DNA of 28,786 nt. Origin: an uncultured Eubacteriales bacterium (GTDB lineage Bacteria > Bacillota > Clostridia > Oscillospirales > Acutalibacteraceae). The translations under genes were made by a program, and so were the position numbers. Positions 14,636-23,568 of this stretch are shown piece after piece. How positions within the stretch are numbered: the first letter of the stretch is position 1; each line of letters starts with the position of its first letter. The stretch is taken from contig CAKSYX010000025.1 of the NCBI GenBank assembly GCA_934525065.1, forward strand, positions 1-28,786, written 5' to 3'. The notes below the pieces were generated by a model. The model was given only the letters and a program-made list of their open reading frames with translations, ran no database searches and was not told the origin of the DNA.

Positions 14636-16468
14636 TTATAATTTAATCTCGCCATCAGCTTCACTGAACGGAAGGAGCACGCTCTGCGCAACACCTTCAG
14701 AATCACAGAAGCTGAACAAAACGCCCTTTGCGCCAAGACACCAAGCGGAAGAGTATATCTGCTGGCCGAGATTTTCGGTATCCTGCGGAATTTCATATTC
14801 GCCTGTGGTTTCGTCCGGGCTGTGGTGGGCCTTGTAATAAATTTCATAAAGCTTTTGCTGAACAGCCTGATGCTCTTTACCGAGAAGGTCTGCCTTTTTG
14901 ATCAGCTCGCCGCTTTTAATTTCAAGCGTATAGCTGTCAAAAGTTGTTGTCGGGAATGTGACTGCAGCTGCGGTTTTCGTTACAATGCCGGCCTGATACG
15001 CCTCGGTCGTCTGCTCTTCTGCCTTTGACTTCGGCATATACTCGTTCGTTTCCTCAAGCAAAGAGATGTATCCCTTTTTGTTGTAGGTAACTTTGGTGTG
15101 AATATAGGTATAAACCGGAAGGTCGCTGTCCTCGCAGCCGTTCTTTTTATAGCTTTTATAAAGCTTATCAGCCGAAGAAGACTTTTCTTTATACTTGAGA
15201 AGCTTATCGGCATAAAGTGCATTGAGGGTCGTTGCGGCCGATTTTGCCGCTTCATCATCCTCTGCACCGGTGAAGAACGGATACTCAATCACATAGTCTG
15301 CAAAATGAACGCCACCGCTCGTTTTTGCCTCATAGGTTTCCTTTTTGATTTCATAGGTGAGAGTGTTTTTACTCTTGCTTTGCTTTTTGGTTCCGTCCTC
15401 ACCGAAAAGCGCAGTTTTTGAAAGCTCAAGAAGACTCCAGCTGCTCTTGTCATCCTGCTTTGAAAGCGCAACAAGGCAGTACACCGTCTGTGCCTTGCCC
15501 TTGGGAGAGGTCAGAGTGCACTGAACGTAATAGTTTCCGTCCTCGGTGCGCTTTGAAGAATCAACCTTGACGGTATATTTTGAGCTTGCCGATGCAGCCT
15601 TTGTTCCGGCCGCAAAGTAATAGTAACCGTCATAATAGTAAAATTTTTCGGTATTCGCGTAATCCGGAGCTTCAACACCAAGGCTCTTGCAAATGCTGCG
15701 AATCTCGTCTTTTTCAATTTTGCAATAGCTGCAGCTGCCGTCCCACTGCAAAAAACGTTTTGCCGGGTCGGCGCTTTCTGTGATAACCTTTGCGGGCTTA
15801 TAGAATGCGGCATAAAGTCCGCTGCTCTTTTCGGGCTTCATAAGCGCCAGCAGGTCGGCCTGCGTGGTTTTTTGACTGCTATATCCTTTTGAAGCAAGAG
15901 CAAAGAAAAATGGCGCATAATCCTCAAACGAGCTGCGCTCACTCTGAGTGAAACCCGAAAGCGCAACGGTTTTGACCCGGTCGGAGGATTCCTTGAAGAT
16001 ATCCGTCTTTTTGCTGACAACTGTCAGCCCGGCCATGCAAACGGCGCAGACGAGAACAATGGCAAATACTGCGGTTCTCGCGCGCTTTTCTTTTTTTTCC
16101 CTTTTCGGGTCAGCCTTCGGCGCGGTACGGATGGCCGGAGGCTTTTGAGCTTCTTCGGGCTCCGGCTTCGGTTCCTCCGCCTCAACTTCGCTTTCCTGAG
16201 CTACCTGACCGCGCCGCTCTTCTTCGGCGTTTTGAGGAACATCAAGCTCCTCAATTTCACGAAGCAGCTCCTCCTGCGCCGTGTTCTTTGAAAATTGCTC
16301 AATTTCGTTTTCAACCTCCTTTTCCCTTTCGGGAAGAGAAGAGAAAACGTCGGCAATGTTTTCCTCGGGTATATTCACTCTGAATTTCTTTTTTGAAATG
16401 TCGAATTTACAAAAGGGGCAAATGGTTACATCGTCCGGTACTTGTGAAAAGCAGTTTGGGCAAAACAT
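14636..16468 (-). CDS. Zinc-ribbon membrane protein with RsiV/DUF3298-like ectodomain
   Basis: The 610-residue protein starts with a zinc ribbon (Cys3-x2-Cys6 and Cys17-x2-Cys20). A Glu/Pro-rich cytoplasmic linker follows (about 45-128), then one membrane segment (about 132-151) and a roughly 455-residue extracellular part. The last 230 residues have the pattern of DUF3298/RsiV-type domains: YVIEYPFF, VTYNKKGYISLLEE, TFDSYTLEIKSGELIKKADLL and a final LPFSEADG. This domain occurs in anti-sigma factors and other envelope sensors. The gene follows the HAD gene by 14 bases with AAGGAGAG before its ATG and is the last gene of the nusA operon. A role in envelope sensing is inferred; no sigma factor gene is adjacent. 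Confidence 0.8.
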   Translation of the reverse strand: MFCPNCFSQVPDDVTICPFCKFDISKKKFRVNIPEENIADVFSSLPEREKEVENEIEQFSKNTAQEELLREIEELDVPQNAEEERRGQVAQESEVEAEEPKPEPEEAQKPPAIRTAPKADPKREKKEKRARTAVFAIVLVCAVCMAGLTVVSKKTDIFKESSDRVKTVALSGFTQSERSSFEDYAPFFFALASKGYSSQKTTQADLLALMKPEKSSGLYAAFYKPAKVITESADPAKRFLQWDGSCSYCKIEKDEIRSICKSLGVEAPDYANTEKFYYYDGYYYFAAGTKAASASSKYTVKVDSSKRTEDGNYYVQCTLTSPKGKAQTVYCLVALSKQDDKSSWSLLELSKTALFGEDGTKKQSKSKNTLTYEIKKETYEAKTSGGVHFADYVIEYPFFTGAEDDEAAKSAATTLNALYADKLLKYKEKSSSADKLYKSYKKNGCEDSDLPVYTYIHTKVTYNKKGYISLLEETNEYMPKSKAEEQTTEAYQAGIVTKTAAAVTFPTTTFDSYTLEIKSGELIKKADLLGKEHQAVQQKLYEIYYKAHHSPDETTGEYEIPQDTENLGQQIYSSAWCLGAKGVLFSFCDSEGVAQSVLLPFSEADGEIKL

Positions 16469-16482
16469 TATTTACTCTCCTT

Positions 16483-17163
16483 TCAGATATAATTCAAAAC
16501 GTCTCTGATATCTTCAATTTCGGCAAAGACACCTTCTTTTCCGAGTCCCTTGCCTTTAAAATCACCATAGTTCATTCTGATAACGTTCATTCCGGCTCCG
16601 AGAGCACCCTGAACGTCATTGACCGGGTGGTCACCGACAAAAAGGCATTCGCTGTTCTGAACTCCGGCGCGCCTTGCGGCTTCGTCAAAGATACGCCTGT
16701 CCGGCTTATATATGCCGATATCACCGGAAACAACAACAACGTCAAAGAGCGAACGGATACCGGCCGTGTCAAGCTTCATGTTCTGGAGCGCGGAAACACC
16801 GTTTGTCACCGCACCGAGAATATAGCCGCGCCTTTTGACCTCCTTGAGCACATCGACCGCCCCGGGGAGCATATCAACGTGCTTTCCGTAATCATAGTTG
16901 AACGAATCAAAAAGCTCCTGAAGCGGCGGATGATCCTTCCACTGCCAAAGCTCAATAAGCTCGGGGAAATAGACCTCCCTTTCCTTGTAGCCGCCGTCAA
17001 CGTGCTCCTCCATCTGAAAAAGCTTTTCTTCCCTCTCCTTTTTTGAAATGTTCGGAAAGTACTTGTCAAGAAAGCCCCCGCAATAAATTTTATATGCACC
17101 CTTGCGGCTTTGGAGCGTATCGTCAAAATCAAAAAAAACGGCCTTAACCTTAAGTTTATTCAT
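16483..17163 (-). CDS. HAD-superfamily hydrolase (YjjG-like)
   Basis: The 226-residue protein is a subfamily IA haloacid dehalogenase-type phosphatase. Motif I is Asp12-F-Asp14-D-T (nucleophile Asp12, acid/base Asp14), motif II is AVTNG, motif III the Lys in YKPDRRIF, and motif IV GDHPVND. The insert between motifs I and II is a helical cap, suggesting a small-metabolite phosphate substrate such as a nucleotide or sugar phosphate. The start ATG overlaps the stop of ribF by eight bases, so the two are translationally coupled. Its place after the FAD synthetase gene could hint at flavin-nucleotide dephosphorylation, but this is only positional. Confidence 0.88.
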   Translation of the reverse strand: MNKLKVKAVFFDFDDTLQSRKGAYKIYCGGFLDKYFPNISKKEREEKLFQMEEHVDGGYKEREVYFPELIELWQWKDHPPLQELFDSFNYDYGKHVDMLPGAVDVLKEVKRRGYILGAVTNGVSALQNMKLDTAGIRSLFDVVVVSGDIGIYKPDRRIFDEAARRAGVQNSECLFVGDHPVNDVQGALGAGMNVIRMNYGDFKGKGLGKEGVFAEIEDIRDVLNYI

Positions 17164-18076
17164 TCGTTTTCAATTCCTTTTCCTTGTATATCTCAACTGC
17201 CCTTTCTCCGTCGCGTCTTATTGCGGCGGTGAGAGCTTCAAGCGAATCAAATTTTGTTTCGTCGCGCAAAAAGTCGAGCAGCAAAACCTCAATCTTCAGG
17301 CCGTAAAGGTCTCCGCTGAAGCCGAAAATGCAAGTTTCGCTGCGGAAGCTTTCTCCGTCCACGGTAGGCCTGACACCGATGTTTGTCACCGCAGGGTGCC
17401 ACTCTCCGGAAACGCAGACCTTTGAGGCATAAACGCCGCGGCGCAGCCTCACAAAACCTTCCGGGAAAAACTGATTGATCGTCGGGAAGCCCAGAAGTCT
17501 CCCGCGTCTGTCTCCGCTGACGACCTCGAAGCAATAGGAAAACTCCCTTCCGAGCATGGCGTTGGCCATTCGTATTTCTCCGTTTTCAAGCAAAGCGCGA
17601 ATCCTCGTTGAGCTTATCGCTTCGCCCTCATACTGCTGCTGAGGAGCAACAAAAAGAGCAATCCCAAGCTTTTCACATTCGGTTTTGAGCGTCTCGGTGT
17701 TTCCGAGGGCGTCTTTTCCGAAGTGATAGTTATATCCGCAGGAAATTGCACGCACGCCGAGCGTACAGTAAATTTTGAGCAAAAACTCTCTCGCCGTCAT
17801 GTTGTGAAGCTCTGAAAACGAAGCTGTAACGAGCGTAAAGCCCATTTCACGCAGCATTTTCTTTTTTTCTTCCGGCGTCACAAGTTCCGGCGGTGCGGCT
17901 TTGCAAAGGAACTTTTTCGGGTGCTCGTCAAAAAGCAGCGCTATCGGAACCAGACGGCGTTTTTTCCCTTCGGCAAGTGCCTTTTCAAGAACAGCTCTGT
18001 GGCCGAGATGCAGACCGTCAAAAGTGCCGAGGGCAACGATACAGCCTCCGCTTATCTCTTTTTCAATACTGAACAA
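17156..18076 (-). CDS. ribF: Bifunctional riboflavin kinase / FAD synthetase
   Basis: The 306-residue protein has the two RibF domains. The N-terminal nucleotidyltransferase carries GTFDGLHLGH (17-26) and SSTRIR. The C-terminal riboflavin kinase carries GRLLGFPTIN, GVYA and NIGVRPT. It phosphorylates riboflavin to FMN and adenylylates FMN to FAD in the cytoplasm. TTG at 18076 is preferred because AGGGGGG lies six bases upstream and the protein then begins about 15 residues before GTFDG, as is usual; a TTG at 18094 would put that site inside the gene. It lies 42 bases after truB and overlaps the following HAD gene, a standard Firmicutes order. Confidence 0.94.
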   Translation of the reverse strand: MFSIEKEISGGCIVALGTFDGLHLGHRAVLEKALAEGKKRRLVPIALLFDEHPKKFLCKAAPPELVTPEEKKKMLREMGFTLVTASFSELHNMTAREFLLKIYCTLGVRAISCGYNYHFGKDALGNTETLKTECEKLGIALFVAPQQQYEGEAISSTRIRALLENGEIRMANAMLGREFSYCFEVVSGDRRGRLLGFPTINQFFPEGFVRLRRGVYASKVCVSGEWHPAVTNIGVRPTVDGESFRSETCIFGFSGDLYGLKIEVLLLDFLRDETKFDSLEALTAAIRRDGERAVEIYKEKELKTNE

Positions 18077-18118
18077 ACCTGACCCCCCCTGCAAAAGAAA
18101 TAGGTGTATGTAAAAAAG

Positions 18119-19015
18119 TTATGAGCTCTTACTCATGATTTTGCGCGGTGCAAGAATTTTGTTTTCCCCGTCCGCAAGTCCGACCCCGAGAAATTCACCC
18201 TTCGGGCTCATCACATTATACAGCAAGCCGTTTGAAAGCTTCCTCAGCCTTTCGAGCGAAAGCTCCCCACCGTTTGAAAAACGTATTGCCTGCTTTTCGG
18301 AAACAAAAAGCTTTTCAAAAGGGAGAAAATCTTCAATCGAAACAAGTGCCTCGGAAAGCCGGTTTTCTTCTCTGAGCCGCTCAAGCTCAAAGAGCGTTCT
18401 GCATTTTTCAATCGGGACGCCGTTCGCCTTTGTCCTTCTCAGCGCAGTCATCACCGCGCCGCAGGAAAGAGCCTGTCCGATGTCCGAAATGAGCGAGCGG
18501 ATATAGGTTCCTGCCGAGCAGGCAGCGTAAAGCTCACCGCAAAAGCTCTCCTCGTCATAGGAAAGCAGCTCAAGCGAGGAAATTGTGACTTTCCTCTTTT
18601 CGCGCTCAATGCTTTCGCCCTTTCTTGCCAGTTCATAAAGGCGAACACCGTCCTTTTTCAGCGCGGAATACATCGGCGGAAGCTGCTCGGTTTCGCCGCG
18701 AAACAGCTCAAGGGTCTTCTGAACATCGGCCTTTTTCGCCGTAACCTGCATTTTTGAAATCACACTGCCCGTAATATCAAGCGTATCGGTCTCGGTACCG
18801 AGCAGGAAAGCGGCTTTATATGCCTTGTCCTTATCGGCAAGAAGCTCAATGAACCTTGTTGCGCCGGAGAGGGCAACAACCATTACGCCCGTTGCCATCG
18901 GGTCAAGAGTTCCGGTGTGACCGGACTTTTTTTCTTTGAAGATTCTTCTGACCTTCGCCGCAAGAAGAAAAGAGGAAACGCCCTGCGGCTTATCAACAAA
19001 AACAAATCCGTCCAC
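18119..19015 (-). CDS. truB: tRNA pseudouridine-55 synthase
   Basis: The 298-residue enzyme converts U55 to pseudouridine in the T-loop of tRNAs. The catalytic Asp38 lies in GHTGTLDPMATG; further family motifs are KAYKA, the D-I-T-G region, PPMYSALKKDGVRLYELAR, and CSAGTYIRSLISDIGQ. The C-terminal part (about 230-298) is a short PUA-like domain. The start is GTG at 19015, six bases after GAGGAGA, and it begins ten bases after the nrnA stop. It is part of the nusA-infB operon. Confidence 0.95.
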   Translation of the reverse strand: MDGFVFVDKPQGVSSFLLAAKVRRIFKEKKSGHTGTLDPMATGVMVVALSGATRFIELLADKDKAYKAAFLLGTETDTLDITGSVISKMQVTAKKADVQKTLELFRGETEQLPPMYSALKKDGVRLYELARKGESIEREKRKVTISSLELLSYDEESFCGELYAACSAGTYIRSLISDIGQALSCGAVMTALRRTKANGVPIEKCRTLFELERLREENRLSEALVSIEDFLPFEKLFVSEKQAIRFSNGGELSLERLRKLSNGLLYNVMSPKGEFLGVGLADGENKILAPRKIMSKSS

Positions 19016-19025
19016 ACTTTTCTCC

Positions 19026-19967
19026 TCAGATATGTTTTTTCAGCTCTTCAAGGACCTGAGTCCTGGCTTCTTCAAACGTGCAGGTGAACTGACAGCCCGC
19101 CGCTCTGACATGGCCGCCGCCGCCGAAAGCGGAGCAGACCTGAGAAGCGTCAACGCCCTCATGGGTACGAAGCGAAACCTTGAGAGAGCCGTCCGCCTTT
19201 TCCTTGAACGTGACACCGACCAAAACGCCCTCAATCTGCCTTGAAAGCGCAACAAGCGCATCGCAGTCCTCGTCGCCGCAGGAGCATTCAAAAAGCATGG
19301 CGCGTGTGATTCTGAACACGCTGACCTTGCCGCCGAAATGCAGCTCCATTCCGGAAAGGCAAAGGCTCTGCAGCTTGAGAAAGCCGGGCTTTTTTGTTTC
19401 AAACATCCTCACGTTGACCTCGCTGTGCCGTGCGCCGTGCTCAATCAGCTCAGCGGCAATGCGATGGGTACGCGGTGTAACGTTTGAATAGCGAAAACAC
19501 CCTGTATCGGTTGAACAGCCGGTGTAAAGCCTTGTTGCAATTGTCTCGCCGATTTTGGCTCCCAGCGCTTTCACAAGCAGGAACACGACCTCGCAGACCG
19601 AAGCCGAATCGCCTTCAAGATAGGTTTCCTTTGCAAAAAGGCGGTTCGTTGCGTGGTGGTCAATCGCAAGGTCAATCCTGTCTGCATATTTTTCGCGGAC
19701 ATCCGAAGACAAAAGCTGAATGTCCGCAACGTCAACGGAAACAACAAAGCCGTTTTCAATTTCATCGCCCGGGTATTCAAGAAAGCGGTATTTTTCCGGC
19801 AATGCTTCGCCGCAAACGACCTTTGCTTTTTTTCCGAGCGACCTGAGAGCCGCAAGCAGTGCAAAGCCGCCGCCAAGCGTGTCCCCGTCCGGGTTCGCAT
19901 GGGTAAGAATGATAAAATCATCTTTTTCAGAAAGCAGCCGCACAGCGCGGTCAAAGTCAATCTTCAT
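19026..19967 (-). CDS. nrnA: DHH-family nanoRNase / pAp phosphatase
   Basis: The 313-residue phosphoesterase matches NrnA. Motif I is HANPDGDTLGG (His23, Asp27, Asp29), Asp79 lies in SVDVAD, the DHH triplet is Asp103-His104-His105, and the DHHA1 domain ends with GGGGHVRAAG near residues 282-291. It degrades 2-5-nt RNA to mononucleotides and/or removes the 3' phosphate of pAp, using Mn2+. ATG 19967 overlaps the end of rbfA by 11 bases, with AGAGGT upstream, so translation is coupled. Its position between rbfA and truB is the common Firmicutes order. Confidence 0.93.
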   Translation of the reverse strand: MKIDFDRAVRLLSEKDDFIILTHANPDGDTLGGGFALLAALRSLGKKAKVVCGEALPEKYRFLEYPGDEIENGFVVSVDVADIQLLSSDVREKYADRIDLAIDHHATNRLFAKETYLEGDSASVCEVVFLLVKALGAKIGETIATRLYTGCSTDTGCFRYSNVTPRTHRIAAELIEHGARHSEVNVRMFETKKPGFLKLQSLCLSGMELHFGGKVSVFRITRAMLFECSCGDEDCDALVALSRQIEGVLVGVTFKEKADGSLKVSLRTHEGVDASQVCSAFGGGGHVRAAGCQFTCTFEEARTQVLEELKKHI

Positions 19968-20322
19968 CTTCTTTACCTCTGCCGGACGATTTTTCAAGCT
20001 TTTCAAAAAGCTTAACTCCCTGTTCAACGGAATCGTCCGCAACAAATTTAATGTCCGGCGTTTTTCTCAGGCGCAGTCGGCTTCCGACCTCGCGCCTGAT
20101 AAGTCCGGTTGCCGAGGTGAGCGCCTTGACGGCCTCCTTTGCGCCTTCAATGCCCGCAAGGTCGCTGACATATACTTTTGCAAAGGAAGCGTCCGAGCTT
20201 ACCTCAACTCTCACAACGGTGAGCATTTTATCCTTCACGCGCGGATCCTTGAGTTCGCGAATCAACGCCGTGATTTCTCTTCTGATATCTTCGGACACAC
20301 GGTCCTTTCTGAAACCAGCCAT
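19957..20322 (-). CDS. rbfA: Ribosome-binding factor A
   Basis: The 121-residue KH-fold protein helps mature the 30S subunit, binding the central neck of 16S rRNA. Recognisable are the N-terminal RKDRVSEDIRREI, DPRV, the VYVS strand, IRREVGSRLRLRKTPDIKF and the D-D-S-V-E-Q-G region. ATG 20322 is chosen over a longer frame because the family begins at this point and AGGAAA lies upstream. It overlaps nrnA by 11 bases; the 76-base gap to infB holds a small stem (ttccgc/gcggaa). Confidence 0.93.
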   Translation of the reverse strand: MAGFRKDRVSEDIRREITALIRELKDPRVKDKMLTVVRVEVSSDASFAKVYVSDLAGIEGAKEAVKALTSATGLIRREVGSRLRLRKTPDIKFVADDSVEQGVKLFEKLEKSSGRGKEDED

Positions 20323-20398
20323 AGTTTTTTCCTTTCTTCCGCAGAAGGGCGGAAAATATACCGACAAAAGCTGTGCCTTGCAGTCAACCGGCAGCAAC

Positions 20399-22939
20399 TC
20401 AGTCTCTGTATTCCTCCATCATGAAGGCTTCAAGAATGTCGCCCTCCTTGATGTCGTTGAATTTTGAAAGACCGATTCCGCATTCAAAGCCGCTGGCAAC
20501 CTCTTTGACATCGTCCTTGAAACGGCGAAGCGAAGCGATTTCATCCTCGGCAACAACAATGCCGTCGCGGACAACGCGGATCTGTGCGTTTCTTGTAACT
20601 TTTCCGTCAAGAACATAGCTGCCGGCAATCTTTCCGGCTGAGGAAAGGTTCATAACCGTTCTGACCTCAACTCTGCCGAGATTTACCTCGCGGAACTTCG
20701 GTGCAAGCATACCCTTCATTGCGGCTTCAATTTCCTCAATGCAGTCATAAATGACTCTGTACATTCTCATTTCAACACCGTCGCGTTCCGCAGTAGCCTG
20801 AGCATTTGCATCCGGGCGGACGTTGAAGCCGACGATGATTGCGTTTGAAGCAGCGGCAAGCATAACATCGGAATCGTTGATTGCACCCACGCCGCCGTGA
20901 ATCACGCGGACGCGGACCTCGTCGTTTGAAAGCTTTTCAAGGTTCTGGCGAACAGCTTCAACCGAGCCTTGAACGTCAGCCTTGACAACGATGTTGAGCT
21001 CCTTCATTTCGCCTTCCTTGAGTGAAGAGAAGAGGTTGTCGAGCGTAACCTTATGGAACGCCTTGAACTGCTCCTCCTTGGCCTTCTGCTTTCTCTGCTC
21101 AACAAGCTCTCTTGCAAGCTTTTCGTCTGTTACGGCGTCAAAGACATCACCGGCATTTGGAGTTTCCGCAAGGCCGGTGACTTCAACCGGAACGGAGGGA
21201 CCTGCTTCCTTGAGCCTTCTTCCGTTTTCGTTGACCATTACGCGCACTCTTCCGACTGCGGTTCCGGCAACGATGATGTCTCCCGAACGGAGAGTACCGT
21301 TTTGAACAAGGAGCGTTGCAATCGGGCCGCGTCCCTTGTCAAGCCTTGCTTCAATAACAACGCCCTTTGCGGCTCTGTTCGGGTTTGCCTTGAGCTCGGC
21401 AACCTCGGCAACGAGAAGAATAGATTCAAGGAGCGTGTCAATACCCATCTGGGTCTTTGCCGAAACGGGAACACAAATCGTGTCGCCGCCCCATTCTTCG
21501 GGAACAAGGCTGTATTCGGTGAGCTGCTGCTTGATTCTTTCCGGGTTTGCACCCTCTTTATCCATTTTGTTGATTGCAACAATAATCTGAACTCCGGCAG
21601 CCTTTGCGTGGTTGATTGCTTCAACGGTCTGCGGCATGATTCCGTCGTCCGCCGCAACAACAAGAACGGCAATATCGGTTGCCATTGCGCCTCTGGCTCT
21701 CATTGAGGTGAAAGCCGCGTGCCCGGGAGTGTCAAGGAAGGTGATCATCTGACCGGAGCATTCAACTCTGTAAGCGCCGATATGCTGGGTAATTCCTCCG
21801 GCTTCCGTGGCGGTGACTGCGGTGTTGCGGATCGCGTCAAGAATCGAGGTTTTGCCGTGGTCAACGTGACCCATAACAACAACGACCGGGTCTCTGAGAA
21901 CAAGGTCTTCTTCCTTGTCCTCGCTGTCGTCAATGATCTGCTCCTCAATTGAAACAACGACCTGCTTTTCAACCTTTGCGCCAAGCTCGGTTGCAACAAT
22001 TTCAGCCGTGTCAAAGTCAATAACCTGGTTGACCGTTGCCATGACTCCGAGCGTGAAGAGCTTTTTGATTACTTCCGATGCAGTCATCTTGAGCATTGAA
22101 GCAAGCTCGCCGACCGTAATTTCATCGGGAACCTTGATGACAAGCTGCTTCTTTGCTCTTTCGGCCGCAATTCTCTTGAGCCTTTCGGCTTCGGTCTCTC
22201 TTTTTGAAGAGCGCATACCCTGCTTTCTGTATTGCTGGCTCTTCTGCTTGATCTTCTGCTTGTTCTGCGAAGAGCCCATGTCGCGCATCTTGTTTGCCGG
22301 AGCAATCTGCTCGTAGCGCTCGTTATATTTTTCAAGGTCAACATTGCTGCTTCTTGTGTCAACATGCTTCATCTCGCCCTTTGTGCGCGCCTGAAGGGGT
22401 TTGTTTTTGTCCTTTTCCTTCTTTTTCGGCTGTTGAGCGTTCTGCTTCGGCTGAGCCGGTGTCTGAGCCTTCGGCGCTCCCTTTTCCGCCGGTTTTGCCT
22501 TTTCTTCCTTCTTAGGCTGTTCTTTTTTGGTCTCCGGCTTTGCCGGTTCCTTCTTTTCCGTCGTCTTGGCTTTCTGCGGCTTTTCCTGGGCCTTTCCCGC
22601 CTTTTTTTCGCTCTTTTCTGCCTTTTCAGCCGGTGCTTTTTCTTCAGCGGGCTTTGCTTTTTCCTGAGGCTTTTCTTCTGCGCTTTCTTCCGAAGCCTTT
22701 TTGGTGCCCGTCTGCTTTGCTTCTCTCTCTTTTTCGCCGGCGGCAAAATATGCATCAAACGATTCAACCTGATTGGCCTGAGTAATAGTTTCAAAAATCA
22801 AATCAAGCTCGGCATCCTCAAGTGCGGCCATATGCTTTTTCGGCTCGGGTGAATTTCCGTCAAGTATTTTAAGAATTTCTTTGCTGTTTATGCCAAAGTC
22901 CTTTGCAACCTCGTGAACTCTGTATTTATCTCTCGGCAT
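20399..22939 (-). CDS. infB: Translation initiation factor IF-2
   Basis: The 846-residue GTPase positions fMet-tRNA on the 30S subunit and promotes subunit joining. The order is an IF2_N module (1-50), a long low-complexity Lys/Glu/Pro/Ala linker (about 70-200), a second IF2_N module (about 265-320), then the G domain with GHVDHGKT (357-364), GGITQHIGA, DTPGHAAF, NKMD and SAK. The EF-Tu-like and C-terminal IF2 domains follow. ATG 22939 is preferred over an upstream ATG at 22972 that lies inside ylxQ; GGAAAGGA precedes it. It starts four bases after the ylxQ stop. The length is normal for Clostridia. Confidence 0.97.
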   Translation of the reverse strand: MPRDKYRVHEVAKDFGINSKEILKILDGNSPEPKKHMAALEDAELDLIFETITQANQVESFDAYFAAGEKEREAKQTGTKKASEESAEEKPQEKAKPAEEKAPAEKAEKSEKKAGKAQEKPQKAKTTEKKEPAKPETKKEQPKKEEKAKPAEKGAPKAQTPAQPKQNAQQPKKKEKDKNKPLQARTKGEMKHVDTRSSNVDLEKYNERYEQIAPANKMRDMGSSQNKQKIKQKSQQYRKQGMRSSKRETEAERLKRIAAERAKKQLVIKVPDEITVGELASMLKMTASEVIKKLFTLGVMATVNQVIDFDTAEIVATELGAKVEKQVVVSIEEQIIDDSEDKEEDLVLRDPVVVVMGHVDHGKTSILDAIRNTAVTATEAGGITQHIGAYRVECSGQMITFLDTPGHAAFTSMRARGAMATDIAVLVVAADDGIMPQTVEAINHAKAAGVQIIVAINKMDKEGANPERIKQQLTEYSLVPEEWGGDTICVPVSAKTQMGIDTLLESILLVAEVAELKANPNRAAKGVVIEARLDKGRGPIATLLVQNGTLRSGDIIVAGTAVGRVRVMVNENGRRLKEAGPSVPVEVTGLAETPNAGDVFDAVTDEKLARELVEQRKQKAKEEQFKAFHKVTLDNLFSSLKEGEMKELNIVVKADVQGSVEAVRQNLEKLSNDEVRVRVIHGGVGAINDSDVMLAAASNAIIVGFNVRPDANAQATAERDGVEMRMYRVIYDCIEEIEAAMKGMLAPKFREVNLGRVEVRTVMNLSSAGKIAGSYVLDGKVTRNAQIRVVRDGIVVAEDEIASLRRFKDDVKEVASGFECGIGLSKFNDIKEGDILEAFMMEEYRD

Positions 22940-22943
22940 AGTA

Positions 22944-23270
22944 TCATTCCTTTCCCTTGGTATTTGTTTCAAAAAGTGTCAGCAGCTTTTTTGCAAAGCC
23001 TTCATCGTTGACGGCCGCCACGGCAGCCTTTGTGCCGATTGCCGCCGAAAGCTCCTTCGCTTCAAAATCCGCCTTCACAACAGGTATGTTTTTGTTATCA
23101 TATGAGCAGGCGTGCCTCATTTCTCTTTCGAGCCGCTTTGAAGCATCAAGGCAGAGGACGCAAAGCGCAGCCTTGTTTTTAACAATGCTTTCAATCGCCG
23201 CGTCATGTCCGGGGGCAAGTCTGCCTGCGCGGCGCGCAAGCCCCAGAAGAGAGAGAATTTTACTCTTCAT
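22944..23270 (-). CDS. ylxQ: L7Ae-family K-turn RNA-binding protein YlxQ
   Basis: The 108-residue protein belongs to the L7Ae/L30e family of ribosomal-like proteins, with the N-terminal pattern LLGLARRAGRLAPG, ALCVLCLDASKR and a conserved hydrophobic alpha/beta core. Members bind kink-turn RNA; the cellular target of the bacterial nusA-operon copy is not well defined. It overlaps ylxR by 11 bases and is followed by infB after four bases, the usual Firmicutes arrangement. Confidence 0.88.
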   Translation of the reverse strand: MKSKILSLLGLARRAGRLAPGHDAAIESIVKNKAALCVLCLDASKRLEREMRHACSYDNKNIPVVKADFEAKELSAAIGTKAAVAAVNDEGFAKKLLTLFETNTKGKE

Positions 23271-23550
23271 TTTCTCTCATCTCCTTCTCAAGCTTGTCGT
23301 AAACCTCATCCGGTATACGGCAGGAAAGGGCGCGCTCAAGGCGCTTTGCTTTCCTCGCAAGAGAAAGGCAGCTGCTCTTTCTACACACATAGGCGCCGCG
23401 GCCGGCTTTTTTTCCGGTCAGGTCAAGGCTGATTTCAAAATCCTCTTCACCCTCGCCGGTTTTTGTTTTAACAACACGGACAAGCTCTTTTTTCGGCAGC
23501 ATCTCTCCGCAGCCGAGGCATTTCCTCATCGGAAGCTTTTTTGTGTGCAT
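23260..23550 (-). CDS. ylxR: YlxR-family (DUF448) nucleic-acid-binding protein
   Basis: The 96-residue protein has the YlxR signature: MRKCLGCGE (Cys11, Cys14) near the start and GRGAYVC (50-56) with a further Cys61 that together suggest a metal or RNA site. The family is a small basic protein always near nusA/infB and proposed to bind RNA or act as a nucleoid-associated regulator. ATG 23550 follows GAGGAG, and the gene lies 18 bases after nusA. Confidence 0.9.
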   Translation of the reverse strand: MHTKKLPMRKCLGCGEMLPKKELVRVVKTKTGEGEEDFEISLDLTGKKAGRGAYVCRKSSCLSLARKAKRLERALSCRIPDEVYDKLEKEMRENEE

Positions 23551-23568
23551 AATATTAACTCCTCAAAA

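Noticed and set aside
22232..22852. Plus-strand Leu/Phe/Arg-rich frame opposite infB
   Set aside because: It is the antisense of the Lys/Glu/Pro-rich linker of IF-2 and only mimics a membrane protein.
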